A DNA stretch of 21,202 nt from CAZCJA01 sp964499015 (GCA_964499015.1 CAZCJA010000039.1:1-21202); one strand, 5' to 3'; positions 1 through 12,700 are shown, counted from the stretch's first letter. The notes: a model not told the origin generated them from the sequence alone. Numbers and translations: made by a program.

Positions 1-527
1 CCGTCGGTCACCGTCAGATATCCGTTAGTAACAACTGCTGACGAGGGATCAACGTCCGTGGAGTCATTCGGCGTGCCGGCGGTGTTGTTGATCAGCAAGT
101 TGGCGAACGTCACCGTACCAACGATGACTTGGGCGCCGGTGCCGTTGAACGTGACCGTCGAACCCGCCACGGCCGAGAATGTTGAGTTGCCGTGCACATA
201 CAAGTCCTCGCCGATGGTGATGATCGAACCATCACCTTCGTTGCTGGCGTAGCCGTCCAGCGTGTTGAGAATACCACCAGGCATGATCACGATATCCGTC
301 GTGACCGTGATGTCATAACCGTTGGTGCGGAACACATCGCCGGCGGTGATGGTCAAGCTATCGTACGTCGCGTCAGCGGTAAGCGTGATAACAGCAGCCG
401 AAACAAGCGAAGCGGAGAATGAAACGAGGAATGAAACGAGGAGTGATTTAACGAGGAAGGAAAAGCGTGTTTTCCCAAAATAGGACGATAAACGTCCGGT
501 GACGGGCGTTCCTTGTGAATTCGGCAT
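1..527 (-). CDS. Secreted beta-repeat protein, N-terminal part (runs off left edge)
   Basis: The reading frame is open from an ATG at 525-527 to the window edge, giving about 175 residues. Residues 1-44 form an unusually long signal peptide: a polar, basic n-region (MPNSQGTPVTGR...), a hydrophobic core with a duplicated LVSF, and a likely cleavage at LVSA|AV. The mature part starts at once with VITLTADATYDSLTI and includes FRTNGYD, TLDGYASNEGDGSII and STVTFNGTGAQVIVG. By hand alignment it is about 70% identical over roughly 130 residues to residues ~2531-2661 of the giant protein just upstream (716-13624). It is therefore a family member exported across at least the inner membrane, probably a surface or extracellular beta-solenoid-like protein. 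The start is supported by the promoter-like region it shares with the giant gene. The biochemical function is unknown and the C-terminus is not visible. Confidence 0.85.
   Translation of the reverse strand, partial: MPNSQGTPVTGRLSSYFGKTRFSFLVKSLLVSFLVSFSASLVSAAVITLTADATYDSLTITAGDVFRTNGYDITVTTDIVIMPGGILNTLDGYASNEGDGSIITIGEDLYVHGNSTFSAVAGSTVTFNGTGAQVIVGTVTFANLLINNTAGTPNDSTDVDPSSAVVTNGYLTVTD
417..440. repeat. 12-bp perfect tandem duplication in signal peptide
   Basis: Two perfect copies of GAATGAAACGAG (plus-strand reading) lie at 417-428 and 429-440, followed by a diverged third copy at 441-455. On the coding (minus) strand they encode the repeated LVSF of the hydrophobic core. A whole number of codons was duplicated, which lengthens the core without breaking the frame. 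Confidence 0.8.
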
Positions 528-588
528 GTCTTAAATGTAAGGGAAATAAGACGGAATTCAAGGTTAAGTTGAACTTAACTTTAGGTTT
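528..588 (-). promoter_or_regulatory. Predicted leaderless promoter and upstream box of the left-edge gene
   Basis: Read on the minus strand, a -35-like TTGAAT (556-561), a 16-bp spacer and a -10-like TACATT (534-539) end 6 bp before the ATG. This would put the transcription start at or beside the start codon. No Shine-Dalgarno is present. An upstream block AAACCTAAAGT (578-588) lies around -51 to -61. All three elements recur with identical spacing in front of the giant gene (13625-13685), and conservation between paralogues is the main support. Confidence 0.6.
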
Positions 589-600
589 CCTGAAAAACAA

Positions 601-657
601 TATTCACATCTATAAAACAACCTGTTTTTTGATTTAAATGTGACATTTATGTGAATA
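601..657. promoter_or_regulatory. AT-rich inverted repeats between the two giant-family genes
   Basis: A 9-bp inverted repeat, TATTCACAT (601-609) and ATGTGAATA (649-657), encloses an inner 7-1-7 palindrome TAAATGT-G-ACATTTA (635-649). In the minus direction the outer stem is followed by a T-rich stretch (TTGTTTTT), so it could be a weak terminator for the giant gene. Alternatively it could be an operator about 115 bp upstream of the next start codon. The stem is AT-only in character, so terminator activity is uncertain. Confidence 0.4.
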
Positions 658-715
658 ATTTCGACCGGAAACGACGGCAGGAAAAGAATGGCTTATTACG
701 TTTAATTTGGACCGA

Positions 716-3700
716 CTAGGGCTCAAGTCCGACAATTGTGTTGCCGATGTTCTGCCCGTTTTGACGAAGGTCGAAATTGCCGTTCAAATAAACCCGGCCC
801 GCCGCATTTTTTTGGAAGGTTCCCGTGGCCAAGACGGTTTTGCTTGAGAAATAGATCTGATTTGCGCCTTGATTAAACGTGGAACCGGAATTTGTGGTCA
901 GCCAGTAAAATGTTGAATTGCCCTGCAGCGTGAGCGTCCCGGCCACTGTTAACGATGAAACGCGTATTGAGGCTGTCGCGGTGACGACGTTTGGCGATGT
1001 CACGGTGACCGTGGCGGACGTGCTCGGCACCACGCCGCCCCAGGTGTTCGGGTCGTGCCAATTGCCGGTCTGAACAGAAGCGACATTACCGTCCACAATA
1101 AAAATCCAGTTGGTGTTGTTGCCCAAGTTTGTGCTGTTGATTGGGATAATCGCCAAGCCCGCGCTGGCGTTGGAGGAGCTGACTTGCACGCCTTGAACAC
1201 TGCTTAGATGCGTGTTGTTCAGCCGCCACTGCGCCGTGTCCGTTGATTTGAGCACCACCACATTTGAACCACTGCCCGAGATGGTGAACGTGCTGATTGT
1301 AAACGTCGAATGGCCCGCAAAGTAGACGGTCGCCGCGGCGCCCAAGGTGGCGGCATCAACTGTCAAAGCCGCGGCCGTAAAACTGGAGGTGAAAGTAAGG
1401 CCCGCCGTGCTGGTGTTACTGGAAACAATGTTGTTGAACGTGCGACCACGCAAATCAATTTTCTGATTGGCCGTGGCCGCATTGGTAGAAAACACCACCG
1501 CGCCGGTGCCCACACTGGACGCTGTGTACGTTGACGGGTTAAATGTCAGGTTCCCATTGAAGGTGTAGGTGCCGCTACCGAAAGACACGAAATTATTGGT
1601 GAGCGTGACCGCGGTGCTAAAAACAACATTTCCACCGCCCAATTTAAGTTGGGAACCACCGCTTGCATCATCCAAAACAACGATTCCATTCACCGTGATG
1701 CTTGGATGATTGGTTTGGGCATCAATCACCAACGAACCTGCCGATGTTAAATCCTGCCACTGCCCTGTAAATGTATACGTACCGGATGATAAGGTGATCG
1801 TCTGCGGATTAACGGTGGAGTTGTTCCAATAAACGGTCGAGATGTTGTAGGTGCGGGGCAAAATACGCGTCAGTGAGTTACTGAAAAAAATCAACGCGCA
1901 ACTCATCGTTCCATCCATTTGCAATATATCACTGGTGTTAAAATCGATCCCATTAGAGCCATTGATTGTTGCCGATGTTTCCACATACAAATCAGCCAAG
2001 TACATTGTGATTTGATTGTTCAGCGTTAGCGTGCCTCCGGTCTTTACTCGCAACGCTGTGCCCGCGGGCGTGTCATCCACTCGGAAGGCCCCCACCGTTG
2101 TGTAACTGCCATTGATTTCCAAAATATAAAAAGCGCCGGCAAAGCTATCAATGCCTCGAATGGTTTTCCCGGTCCCGGTTACGCTTACCGTGCTGGTGTT
2201 GGAGTTGAAGGACGTGACCCCGGAGTGATCCCAATTACCACCCACCGTCCACACGCAAGAGCCCACATTCACTTGGGTGTTGCTCAAGGAAACGTTTCCG
2301 CTAATCGACATATTTCTGTGACTGGCGGCGTTGTCAAAAATGGTGTTGCCCAGCATGGCGATATTTCCGAGAGCGTAAAAATTATCCAACAGCTTATATA
2401 CCGGTGCGACACCGGCTGCGGTTGTCGTGAGAATGACGTGATAGAAACTTGTTCCGTTGCTCAAAATGGTGTTCGTGCTCGAATTGGATTTGAACTGAAC
2501 CGTGGATGTGCCCGCATCAAACGCGCCCCCGGAAATCGCCCAGTTGGTGCCCGACATGGTGACCACTGACGTTCCCAATTCAACACGGCCGCTTGATTGC
2601 GAATATCCACTCGAAAGCGTGAGGTCGTAACTTTGGGTTTTTATCGTGGCGGTTGAACCGGAAATGGTGATGGTGGCCACACTCACATTGGCATACATCA
2701 ACGCGTTGCCTTTGGAGTTTGAATCGAAGATAACTGTGTGGGTTGATGTTGGCACGCCGCCCGTGGCCGGACCGCCGCTGGAGGTGGACCAATTGGCTGC
2801 CGTGCTCCAGGAACTCGTCCCGGTTGCGATCCAATAACGAACACCCGTGTCGGCCGACGGGAAATTCCAGTTGGTGGTGTTGGTCCCTGTGCTGCTGTAG
2901 GCAAAAATTGTGTTCCCGATCGCGTTGGACGAGCTGACCTGCACACCCGTCACGCTATTTTGGCTGGTGTTGTTCAGCCGCCACTGCGCCGTGTCCGTTG
3001 ATTTGAGCACCACCACATTTGAACCACTGCCCGAGATGGTGAACGTGCTGATTGTAAACGTCGAATGGCCCGCAAAGTAGACGGTCGCCGCCGAACCCAG
3101 AGTTGTCGCATTAATAGTAAGGCCCGCTGCCGTAAAGCTGGATGAAAAGGTGACGCCGCCGGAGGAAATATTGGATGAAACGATAATGTTGAAGTTTTTA
3201 CCGTTAACGTACTGAGCGCCCGCGCCATTAAACGTCACCACGCCGGATTGCGAATTAAACGTCGCACCGGAATTATTCCAATCGCCACCGATATTAATGG
3301 AGTTGTTCTCGCCGGATTTGACATCAAAAGTCCCATTGCTTAACAAGAAATCATCTACGATGTCTAAATCGTCTTCAATCGTCGCCTTTAAAGCCCCCAC
3401 GGGTGCGGCAAGCTTCAGTTGATAGAACGAATCATTGCTTGACGATGTGGTCACAATGGTTTTGTCGGACCCCGGATCAAGCAACACGCGCCCATTGGAA
3501 TGGCTGAATGCACCCGTGCCGGACACCTCCCAATTTCCGGCGACGGTAAACGAGGCGTCATCTTGAGCTGAAGGGGCGATTAGCGTTCCACTAAAGATTT
3601 GGACATCACCGGGGCCGATGTCCAAATCACCGCTCGTGGCCGCCAAGTTCCCACCGTTAATGACCAACTGCGAACTGAATAGCGTACGTGCATTGGTCGA

Positions 3701-6700
3701 TATATCAAACGTGCCGGCTGTGACGCTGGAGATATTGATCACATTCAAATGGTTGTTTGCAAGCCGGGCCGTACCAGACCCGGACTTTATGAACGTGTAG
3801 AAAACCTTCCCAGCGCCGACTCCGCCGGAATCAATCAATTGAGTTCCTGAGCCGACCAGATTCAACAAACTATTATTGGGCGTGAATGTGCCGCTGTTGG
3901 TCCAGTTTCCCGAGGAAAGAATAATGGCGCCTGAATCGGGTTTTAAAATGCCGTTGGTATTGATGGTGATCGTTGAAATAATACTGCCCGTATGCGGCTG
4001 GAACTGGCCGTCGTTCACGGTCAATCTATTTTGAACGTAGGTAAAATCGGTTGGGTCGACGTCAACCGAATCGGACGGGCTGGCGGCGGTGTTGTCGATC
4101 ATCAGGTTGTAGAACGTGGCCGGCGCGGTAATGGTTTGCGCGCCCGAACCGTTGAAAATGATTGTGGATGTGTTAACGGTAAATGTCGTCACATCCTTGG
4201 CGTCCCAATCCCGCCCGACGTACCACAACGCCGCACCTAAATTCAAACTTTTATTATCGAAGGTCGCGCTGTTGTTAATTGTGATTGTGTAATTGAGCGT
4301 ATTATCAATGGCGCCGCAGGCGGTCGAACCGGTGTAAGCGGATGTGGCGGTGATGCTGGAAATCGTCACATCTGCCTTAAACTGGACATGCCCAATGCCG
4401 TTTCCATCGAAACGCACGTGATCATTCGGCCCCGGCACACAATTACAAGCTGCTCCGCCTGATTCCAAAGACCAGAACGTTCCATCACCCCAATCATTAT
4501 AAGGAGGGTTGCAGCTTCCGTTTCGAATCCAATAAATATCTCCGCCACCAAATGTCCAGTTGGTGTTGTTGCCCAAATTGTCCGAACTGGCGCCCGCGTT
4601 AAGCGTGTTGCCGCCCAAAATGCCGGCATTTGAATCACGCACGCGCACGTTGCCGATCGTCTTGGATGAACCCGTCACGACGAAATACCACGTGGCGTTG
4701 TCCACCGTCGATTTCAGCGTGACGTTGCGCAGATCGATCATATTCGAGGCATAGAACGTCGTGCCGGCGGCGAACTGAAGCGTCGCCCCCGACGTGATCG
4801 CACGCAGACCGTAGAACGTCGTAACTCCTGTCAGCGTCTGCGTTGTTCCATTGAACGTAACGGTGCTCTTGTACGCGTTGAATACCGCATTAACTGAAAA
4901 TGTCAAATCGCCGCCCACGGTGATTGGGTTGCTTTCACTTGAAACGGTGTCCAGAATGGCGGCGTTCGTAATTAAAAAATCGTCCAGGACAACCAAATCA
5001 TCCTGAACAAACAATTCCGTCCCGCTATCTCCGTTGTCGAAGGTAAGTTGGTAAAAATCATCGCCATTCGAGGACGTGGTGATGATCGTCGCGCCGCTCG
5101 TATCGTTGTCCATATAAACCCGTCCATTTGAATGGACAAAATTTCCCGTGCCGGTGATGTAAAAGTCATCTTCCAACTTAAAAGCCGTATCCGTTTGTGC
5201 CGACGGAGCCGTCAGAGTCCCCGCCGAAAGATAAACGCTGCCGTTGATATCCATCGTCGCGTTGAGGGCATTCAGCGTTCCTCCCTTTACCGCCACATTT
5301 ATGGTCACAGAAAGGTGGCGGCTGCTCGTTGACATATCAAACGTCCCCTGCTCCACATTGAGATATACCGCGCTAAAGGTGCTGGTGTGGACCGATAGCG
5401 TCCCCGCACCGGTTTTCATTACTTGGCTGAATATTTTCGAGGCGCCGGTGCCGCCTGTGTTGACGTACTGAGTTCCCGAAGCATTATTAAATGTGACCGT
5501 ACCCGTGTTATGCGTAAATGTTCCGTTATTGACCCATCCTTCCGAGACAAATATGTTCGCCGCCGAATCCGGCTTCAGGATGCCGTTGGCATTGATGGTC
5601 ACGGTCGACAACTGCGTGTTTGAGGCCGGCTGGAACTGGCCATCCGTTAAGGTCAGCATGTTTGAAACAATTACAGCCGATGAGGGATCGACGTCCGCGG
5701 CGTCGCCGGGGGAGCCGGCGGTGTTGTTAATGTGCAAATTAAAGAACGTGGCGCTGCCGATAATAACCTGGGCCCCGGAACCGGTAAACGCAACCGTGGA
5801 TCCTGCCACCGCTGAAAATGTGGAACCTTCGTGCGTGTACCAATCCTCTCCAACGCTGATAATGGAGCCATCTCCTTCATTGCTCGCATAGCCGTCCAAC
5901 GTGTCCAACCGCCCGCCGTTTAAAATCACCACATCGGTGGTTATCGTCACGTCATAACCGTTGGTGCGGAACACATCCCCAGAATTAATGGTCAAACTGT
6001 CGTAAGCGGCATCGCTGGTGAGGGTAATCGTATCGGGGCTTGCGCCGACAATTGCATGTCCTAAGTTGTTGCTGTTTTGCTTCAGTTCAAAATCCCCCAC
6101 CAAATGGCTCCAGCCACCGGCGTTTTTTACAAACGTGCCGCTGGCCAAGGTGGTTTTGCTGGAGAAATACAAACGGTTGGCGCCTTGGTTGATGGTCGAT
6201 CCGGTATTGGCGGTGAGCCAGAAGAACGTGGCGTTGGCCTGAAGGGTCAGCGTTCCGTCAATCGTCATCGATGCCACCTTAATGGTGCCGGTGGCCGTGA
6301 TCACATGGCCGACGGGAATGAACACGGTGGCCGATGTGCTGGGAATGACGCCGCCCCAGGTGATCGGATCGTGCCAATTGCCGCTGATCACCGGCGTGAC
6401 CGTCCCGTCCTGCGCTGTAAACGACCAATTGGTGTTGTTGCCCAAGTTATAAGAAACACCGGCCGCGGCCATAAGGGTACCGCTGGCGGCATTGGAGTCT
6501 TTCACCCTAACCGCCGTGATGGTTTGGGAGGACCCGGAATATTTGAAGTACCACGTGGCGTTGTCCGTTGTTGAACGAAGCGTGATGTTTTTGAAATCAA
6601 CCATGTTCGTGGCGTATTGGGTTGTGGCGGCCGTGAAATAAACGGTCGAACCGCTGGAAATGGCACGCAGCCCATAGAAGGTCGTGTGGCCGCTGAGCGT

Positions 6701-9700
6701 GGGCGATGCGCCGGTTAGCGTGACCGTGCTTTTGCGGGCGGTGAAGGTGCCGCTGTTTGCCCAGTTGCCGGCAACGGTGATCGGGTAATTGTTGCTGTTG
6801 TTGGCGTCGATGGTCCCGCTGTTGGTCAGATTGCCATCGATCGTATGGCTGGCGTTGAGCGTTAAGCTGCCTTGATTGACGAAATTATAAAAAGGCGATG
6901 TGATAAAACTATTTCCGCCGGTATACGTTACCGTTCCCGTTCGCGCCGTGAACGGACCGGAAAAACTGCTGTTGATGGTAACGGGCGCCGTCGAAGGCCC
7001 CACATCCAACCCGACGGTCACGCTTAGTATGTTCGCATTTAACGGATCCCGAAGCTCATAGCTGGCGCCGTCGACACTTAAATAGTCAAAATTTTGATTG
7101 CCGGAAACGATGTGATACGGCGCCGCGCTGTCGCCGAGAGCATATACATAGGAACCGTTGTTTTCGAAATTTCCGCCGTAATTCAAAAAACTTCCTGAAA
7201 CAAAAATGTCGCCGCCGTTGCCATACAGTTTTCCCGAATTAATGACCAGATCGTCGTACATGGTTAACCCGCTGCCGGTCATGGTAAACGTCGAGACAAA
7301 CGCGTTGGGATGTCCCGACGAGTACAAGGCGGAAATTTGCGATGGCGCGAGAGCGCGGTCGTACACGCGTACATCGTCGATCTGGCCGTCCCAATAGGAC
7401 GACGCGTCATAATCGATGCGGCCGATGCTGACCGTTGAATCCGGGATGGCGAGAACACGGTTGGTGGTGATGTCCGTATTGGCATCAACAGTGCCATTGA
7501 TATAAGCGCGAACGTTGGTGCCGTCCCACGTGAAGGCGATATGTTGCCAAACGCCCTGTGTCAACGTTCCGGCCGTCGTAATATATCCATCGCCAGATCC
7601 GGCTCCGGTTTCGAAGTGAATAACGATGTTTGAGGCTCCGCTATTGCCATAAATCCAGGGCGCCCTCTGATTGGTCAGTCCCCGGCCAAATACGCCTCTG
7701 TAGCCGGTGAACGGCAGCACATCCGGCTTGATCCAAGCGGCCACCGTAAAACCATTAGCGCTATTAAGCTCCGGCATTGAGTTAACGGAAACAAAATCGT
7801 TACTGCCGTCAAAATCCAGTGCGGTCCCGGAATATGACGTTGTTCCCGTTGAGCCGGCCACCCAATCGGACGACGAATCCATCCCCGAAAGCGTTCCGTT
7901 GTATTCAAAACCGGAGGAATCGGCGGCAGTGCTGCTGCCGCGGCCGTCGTCAAAACGCCAAAAACCTTTGAGCCCGTCATTTAAGATCAGTGTTTCATAG
8001 GCGCTCGAATCGATTGCATACGAACCGCGGCCGGCGAGCACGACTTTACCGTCATTGTCATAGAAGCTGCCGCTGTTCACAAACGCACCCGATGAAATAA
8101 TGGTCGCTCCGGACTCCGGCTTTAAAATACCAGTGGCGCCAATGCTCACGCCGTTAAAACGCGATAAGTGCGCCGGTGAAAATTGGCCGTCACTCACCGT
8201 CAACTGACCGTTAACCAGGATGCTTCCGGTAACCCCCACATCGTTGGTGTCGGACGGGCTGGCATGGGTGTTGGCAATAACCACGTTATACATGGTTGAT
8301 CCGGCCGTAATAACTTGCGGGCCCGACCCATTAAACGTGATGGTTGAGCCCACGTTGGAGAGCGACCCCTGGTCTTTGGTGTCCCAATTGCCGCCCACGT
8401 ACAGAGTGGTCGGGAAATAGAGCGTTCCTGTACCATCGAATGTTCCATTGTTGACAATCCGCAGCGGTGCGCCCAAATTATAAATTGACTGCGTAAAAGC
8501 CGAGGTAACCGTAATGGACGATATCGTTGTGTCAGAATTTGGCCAATACGTGTTTCCATTGCCGTTGGCGTCAAAGACCACATGATCGGTTGACTCAGGC
8601 GTACAGCTGCACGCCGCCCCGCCGGATGTAAGAGACCAGAATGACGGATCGGCCCAGCTATCTGGGGATCCGCTGCTGGGGTCTTTGCGATAGATATATC
8701 CATTGAATTTCCAATCGGTGTTACCGCCGTTATCGACCGAGATGGGCCGGGCATCGATGATCATGCCGGGCGTGGCATTAGAATCCTTAACGTGAGCGTA
8801 CGAGACGGTGTGCGTGGAGGTGTTGTTGAGCAACCAGGCCGTGCCGCTGGTGGTTGATTTAAGAACAACCGGATACGTGTCGTTTCCGCGAATCGTAAAC
8901 GTTGAAACGGTAAATGTCCCGCCGCCTTGGAAATAAACCGTCGCGGCCGAATTGAGCCCTGCCGCATTGACCCAGAAACCCGCCGTGGTGAATGAACTCA
9001 TGAACGTGAGCCCGTTTGAGTGGGTATTGGAGGAAATGATGTTTTCGACCGACGCGCCAAGAAAATCGGCATACTGGGTGAATGTGTTCGAGGAAAAAGT
9101 AATGGTACCGGCCCCTTTGGTCCAGCTGGTTGAACCGGCGCTGTTACTGGTGTCCAAACTTTTGTTGAAGATAAAACTGGGATTGTTAATGTTGTTTTTT
9201 ACGCTAAGAACAAACCCAGCGGGAGAAAAAACAACTTCTCCGGGGAAAATATATGTGCCCGACAAAAATTCGATGTCGCTGTTGGCTTGGGCTGTGAAAT
9301 AAACAATTGCGGGCTCATAGGTGGCCGGCACGAGGCTATTGGCCGTCAGATGGCGATTATAAATTTGGAGCCAATACGACGTGATGCGCCCATCCATTTG
9401 CTGAATGCTTGAATCCTGGTTCATCAATAAAAGTTGGCCGTCGATCCTTCCCGTGCTCGGCACATACAAATCGGCGCTCGACCCGTTCATATCACACTCG
9501 CCGCCAACACCGGACACACCGCACGTCAACGTACCGCTCACGGTCGTGCGGCCTAGGAAGTAAATCACTTCACCGCTCGGAACGTCATAGTCTCCGCTGA
9601 TAACAACATGATTCAAACCGTTGGCGTAGGCCGCGCCGATCAAATTACCCGAGCCGCTTAAGGTCAACGTGGAGGCGTCGGCGGTAAACGTGGTGACATT

Positions 9701-12700
9701 TTTGTTATCAAAGCTTCCGCCCACACTCCATTGCCCATCGCCCATCGTCACTTGCTTGTTGTCGAGAATAATCGCGCTGGACACTGTGACGTTGTAATCG
9801 GCGGAGTTATCCAAATGCCCATCGTTGGCGCCGGCGCCGGTATAACCCGACGTGGCCGTAATATTGGCCACGGAAACCGCCCCGTTAATAATAGCGCCGC
9901 TGATTCCGTTGCCGTCGAACACCACGCTATCGGCCGGACCCGGCGTGCACGTGCAGCTCGCACCGCCCGATGATGTCGACCAGAAACTGGAATTGCTGAT
10001 GTTGGCCGGCGTTCCGGAAACGTTGCGAATCCAATACAACGTCTGGCCAAATGTCCAATTCGTGGTGTTGCCGAGATTCGATGAATTGGCCGCCGCGTAT
10101 ATCGTACTGCCCACACTGGAATTAATATCGCGCACGCGCACATTGGCCACACTTAAGTTGCTGCCGTTGTAGCGAAAATAGGATGTGGTGCCGTTTGTCG
10201 CGGACTTAAGCGATATGTTTTGCAACTGCAGCGTGCTGGTGACGTAATTCGTTGTGCCATTGGCGAACTGCAGCGTTGCTCCGGACGTTAGCGCGCGGAA
10301 TGCATAAAAGGTACTCGCGCCTGTTAAGATTTGCGTGCCGGTTCCATCAAACGTCACGGTACTGCCCGCATAATTAAACGTACCCGTTCTCGTCCAACCG
10401 CCACTGACATTCATCGCCGCGTTTGTAAGCGTCAGCGTTCCGCTGATATTAAATGTACTTACATCCACCAGGCCGCCGGGATCAACCGTCAGCGTGCCGC
10501 CACCGCCATACGTTGTTATGGTTTGAACGCCCGTCCGCGCCATGTAGGTTCCGCTGTTGCTTATGCTGTCGATGGTTACCGCACGGCCGTTTGCGTCAAA
10601 GGTGCCGCCGCTGATCTCAAACGATGATAACGACAAATCGCTGTTCACAACCTGTACGATGCCGTTGTTATCCTTTTGCACCAAGAACGTCGGCGTGCCG
10701 TGATATTCAAACGTCTGCACACCGGAATTTCTCACCAACTGCAAGGCAGCGGCACCGAGTATTTCAATCGTTCCAGCCGGGCCTTTATAAAAGTTACCCG
10801 TCACATCGACATAGATGTCGTTGTCCGGCCCCAACGTTAGGCGGCCACCGGATTGATAGTAATTGCCCGTAACGCTCAGCCCAGGCGGGGAGCCGTCAAT
10901 GTTCACTTCAAAAACACCTCCGTAAATATTGAGATCATTGGTAACGGTTAAGGAGATGCCTTCAATGGCGTGGTAAAACGCGCCGCCATATAAATTAACA
11001 CCGCCAAGAGTCGATCCCCCCGAACTGCCCATCGCCACGGTACTCCCGTAAAGGGACAGATATCCGGAAAGGACCGTAGCAGGTGAGTTCCATGAAAAGT
11101 TTCCACCCGTGCTGGTGACAACATGATAATGGGTCCATGGTTTCATTGTTAGCGCGCTCGCCGCGTACGAATAGGTGTACGTCACGGTTGAACCGACGCC
11201 ATTAACCGGCGTGTTGGTCGGCTCGGTGCCGTAAAGCTGCAGGTTCGCGTTGTTCGTAAAGACACCGGAAACAACCACCGTTGTTTTGTTCAGATCAAAC
11301 GTTCCGGCCGAATTGGTGAAATTCGTAATGGTAAATGAGGACGCGGCCACCATCTGCAGCGTTCCGGCGCCCGAATGCGTGAAATGAAAACCGTGGCCAT
11401 TGACCGTATTGATGCTGTAAAGCGCCTGTGTTCCGGAACCGTCGAATTCGACATTGAATTTATCCGTGACCGACGACCCGGAAGAACGCGTGTAATTGCC
11501 GGACACGGTCATCGTTGAAGTCGTGGGAATATTCAAGGTGCTGCCGCCGCCGATGCTGAAATCTCCATTCACATCGATATTGCCCGACGTGCGGGTAAAG
11601 ACGATTGAGCCGCTGTTGATAATCAGGTTGCCGTTGAACGTCAGCGTGTTGGTGCTCATGCGGAATTCATTGACGATTCCCGAGTAGGAAGAGGTTGTTA
11701 ATCCGTTCACCGTTAACGACCGGCCATTGGCTTCAAAAATACCTTGCGCCTGAGAAAACGTGCCGTTGATGATTAAGTTGTCCAACAAACGAACGGTTCC
11801 ATTTGCGGTGTGATTAACACTCGATAGGGTCGAGCCACCAAGACGCACCGTTTGCGTGGTGCCCGATGCGTCGAAAGTCATCGTGCTTGTGGCGCCGTTA
11901 AAAAGGCTGCCGCCGGTTTTACTGATGCTGCCGCTGATGTAATTTAATCCGTCAAAAGAAACCGTCCCGGCCGAAATCGTTAAATCGCCGTTGATATCCA
12001 CCACTCCTGTTGATCCGGTAAACGCGCCTCCGGATACCGTAAGACTGCCGACTGTTTGACTTCCGGACTTCACCAGATAACTGCCGCTCGAAATTGTGAC
12101 GGAACCAAGAACCGTCATTGTGCTGCCGTTTGCGTTAAACGTTCCTCCGGAAATATCAAAATTTCCCTGAATTACCACACTGCTGCTCAGAACAGCAAGC
12201 GTCCCGTTTCCCAACTTGCTTATGTGCTTGAATTTTTTCCCAGCCCCGGTTCCTGTAGAAACGATCGTTTGTGTGCTGGAGTTTTTATTAAAGACAACCG
12301 TGCTGTCGGTCGTGTTGTAAGACCCGTTTACGTAGTTGTACCAGTCACCGCCGACATAAAGCGTGTAATCAAAATTATCCAGTATGCCGCTGTAGATGGC
12401 GACGGACCCGTTGGCCACAACGCCTGTGTCCATATAAAAGGTGTCTTTATTGGCCCCATCTTCCGCACCGGAAATGGACAATTGATAAAAAGACGTGGCG
12501 TAGTTGGTTAAGGTAAAGGAATCGGCAACATTGTCGTTATCGCCGGTAAAAGACACGATGCCGCTGTCGGTGTCGTTCCTGAATCCGCTGATTGTTTCCG
12601 AACCCACCAATTCGAAGGTGCCGTTGTTGGCAAATGTCCCATCGTCATTGAACGTGAGGTTGTAGCCGGCGGTGCGCATAGTCCAATCGTCATTTATGGT

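Noticed and set aside
636..657. CRP/FNR-like operator (TGTGA...TCACA)
   Set aside because: The half-sites at this spot are in direct or wrongly spaced orientation; only the 7-1-7 and 9-bp inverted repeats hold up.
528..715. Simple frameshift or sequencing error separating the giant gene from the left gene
   Set aside because: The gap holds a promoter matching the giant gene's and the next gene starts with a full signal peptide, so a point error cannot explain the split.
5493..6574. Antisense open frames of 132 and 165 residues on the plus strand inside the giant gene
   Set aside because: They mirror the repeated codons of the giant gene, have no ribosome-binding site or recognisable domain, and similar shadows recur opposite other repeat copies.
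8200..8754. 184-residue frame on the same strand as the giant gene
   Set aside because: It lies wholly within the giant gene in another frame and its composition (Arg/Pro/Ser-rich) is that of an out-of-frame reading.
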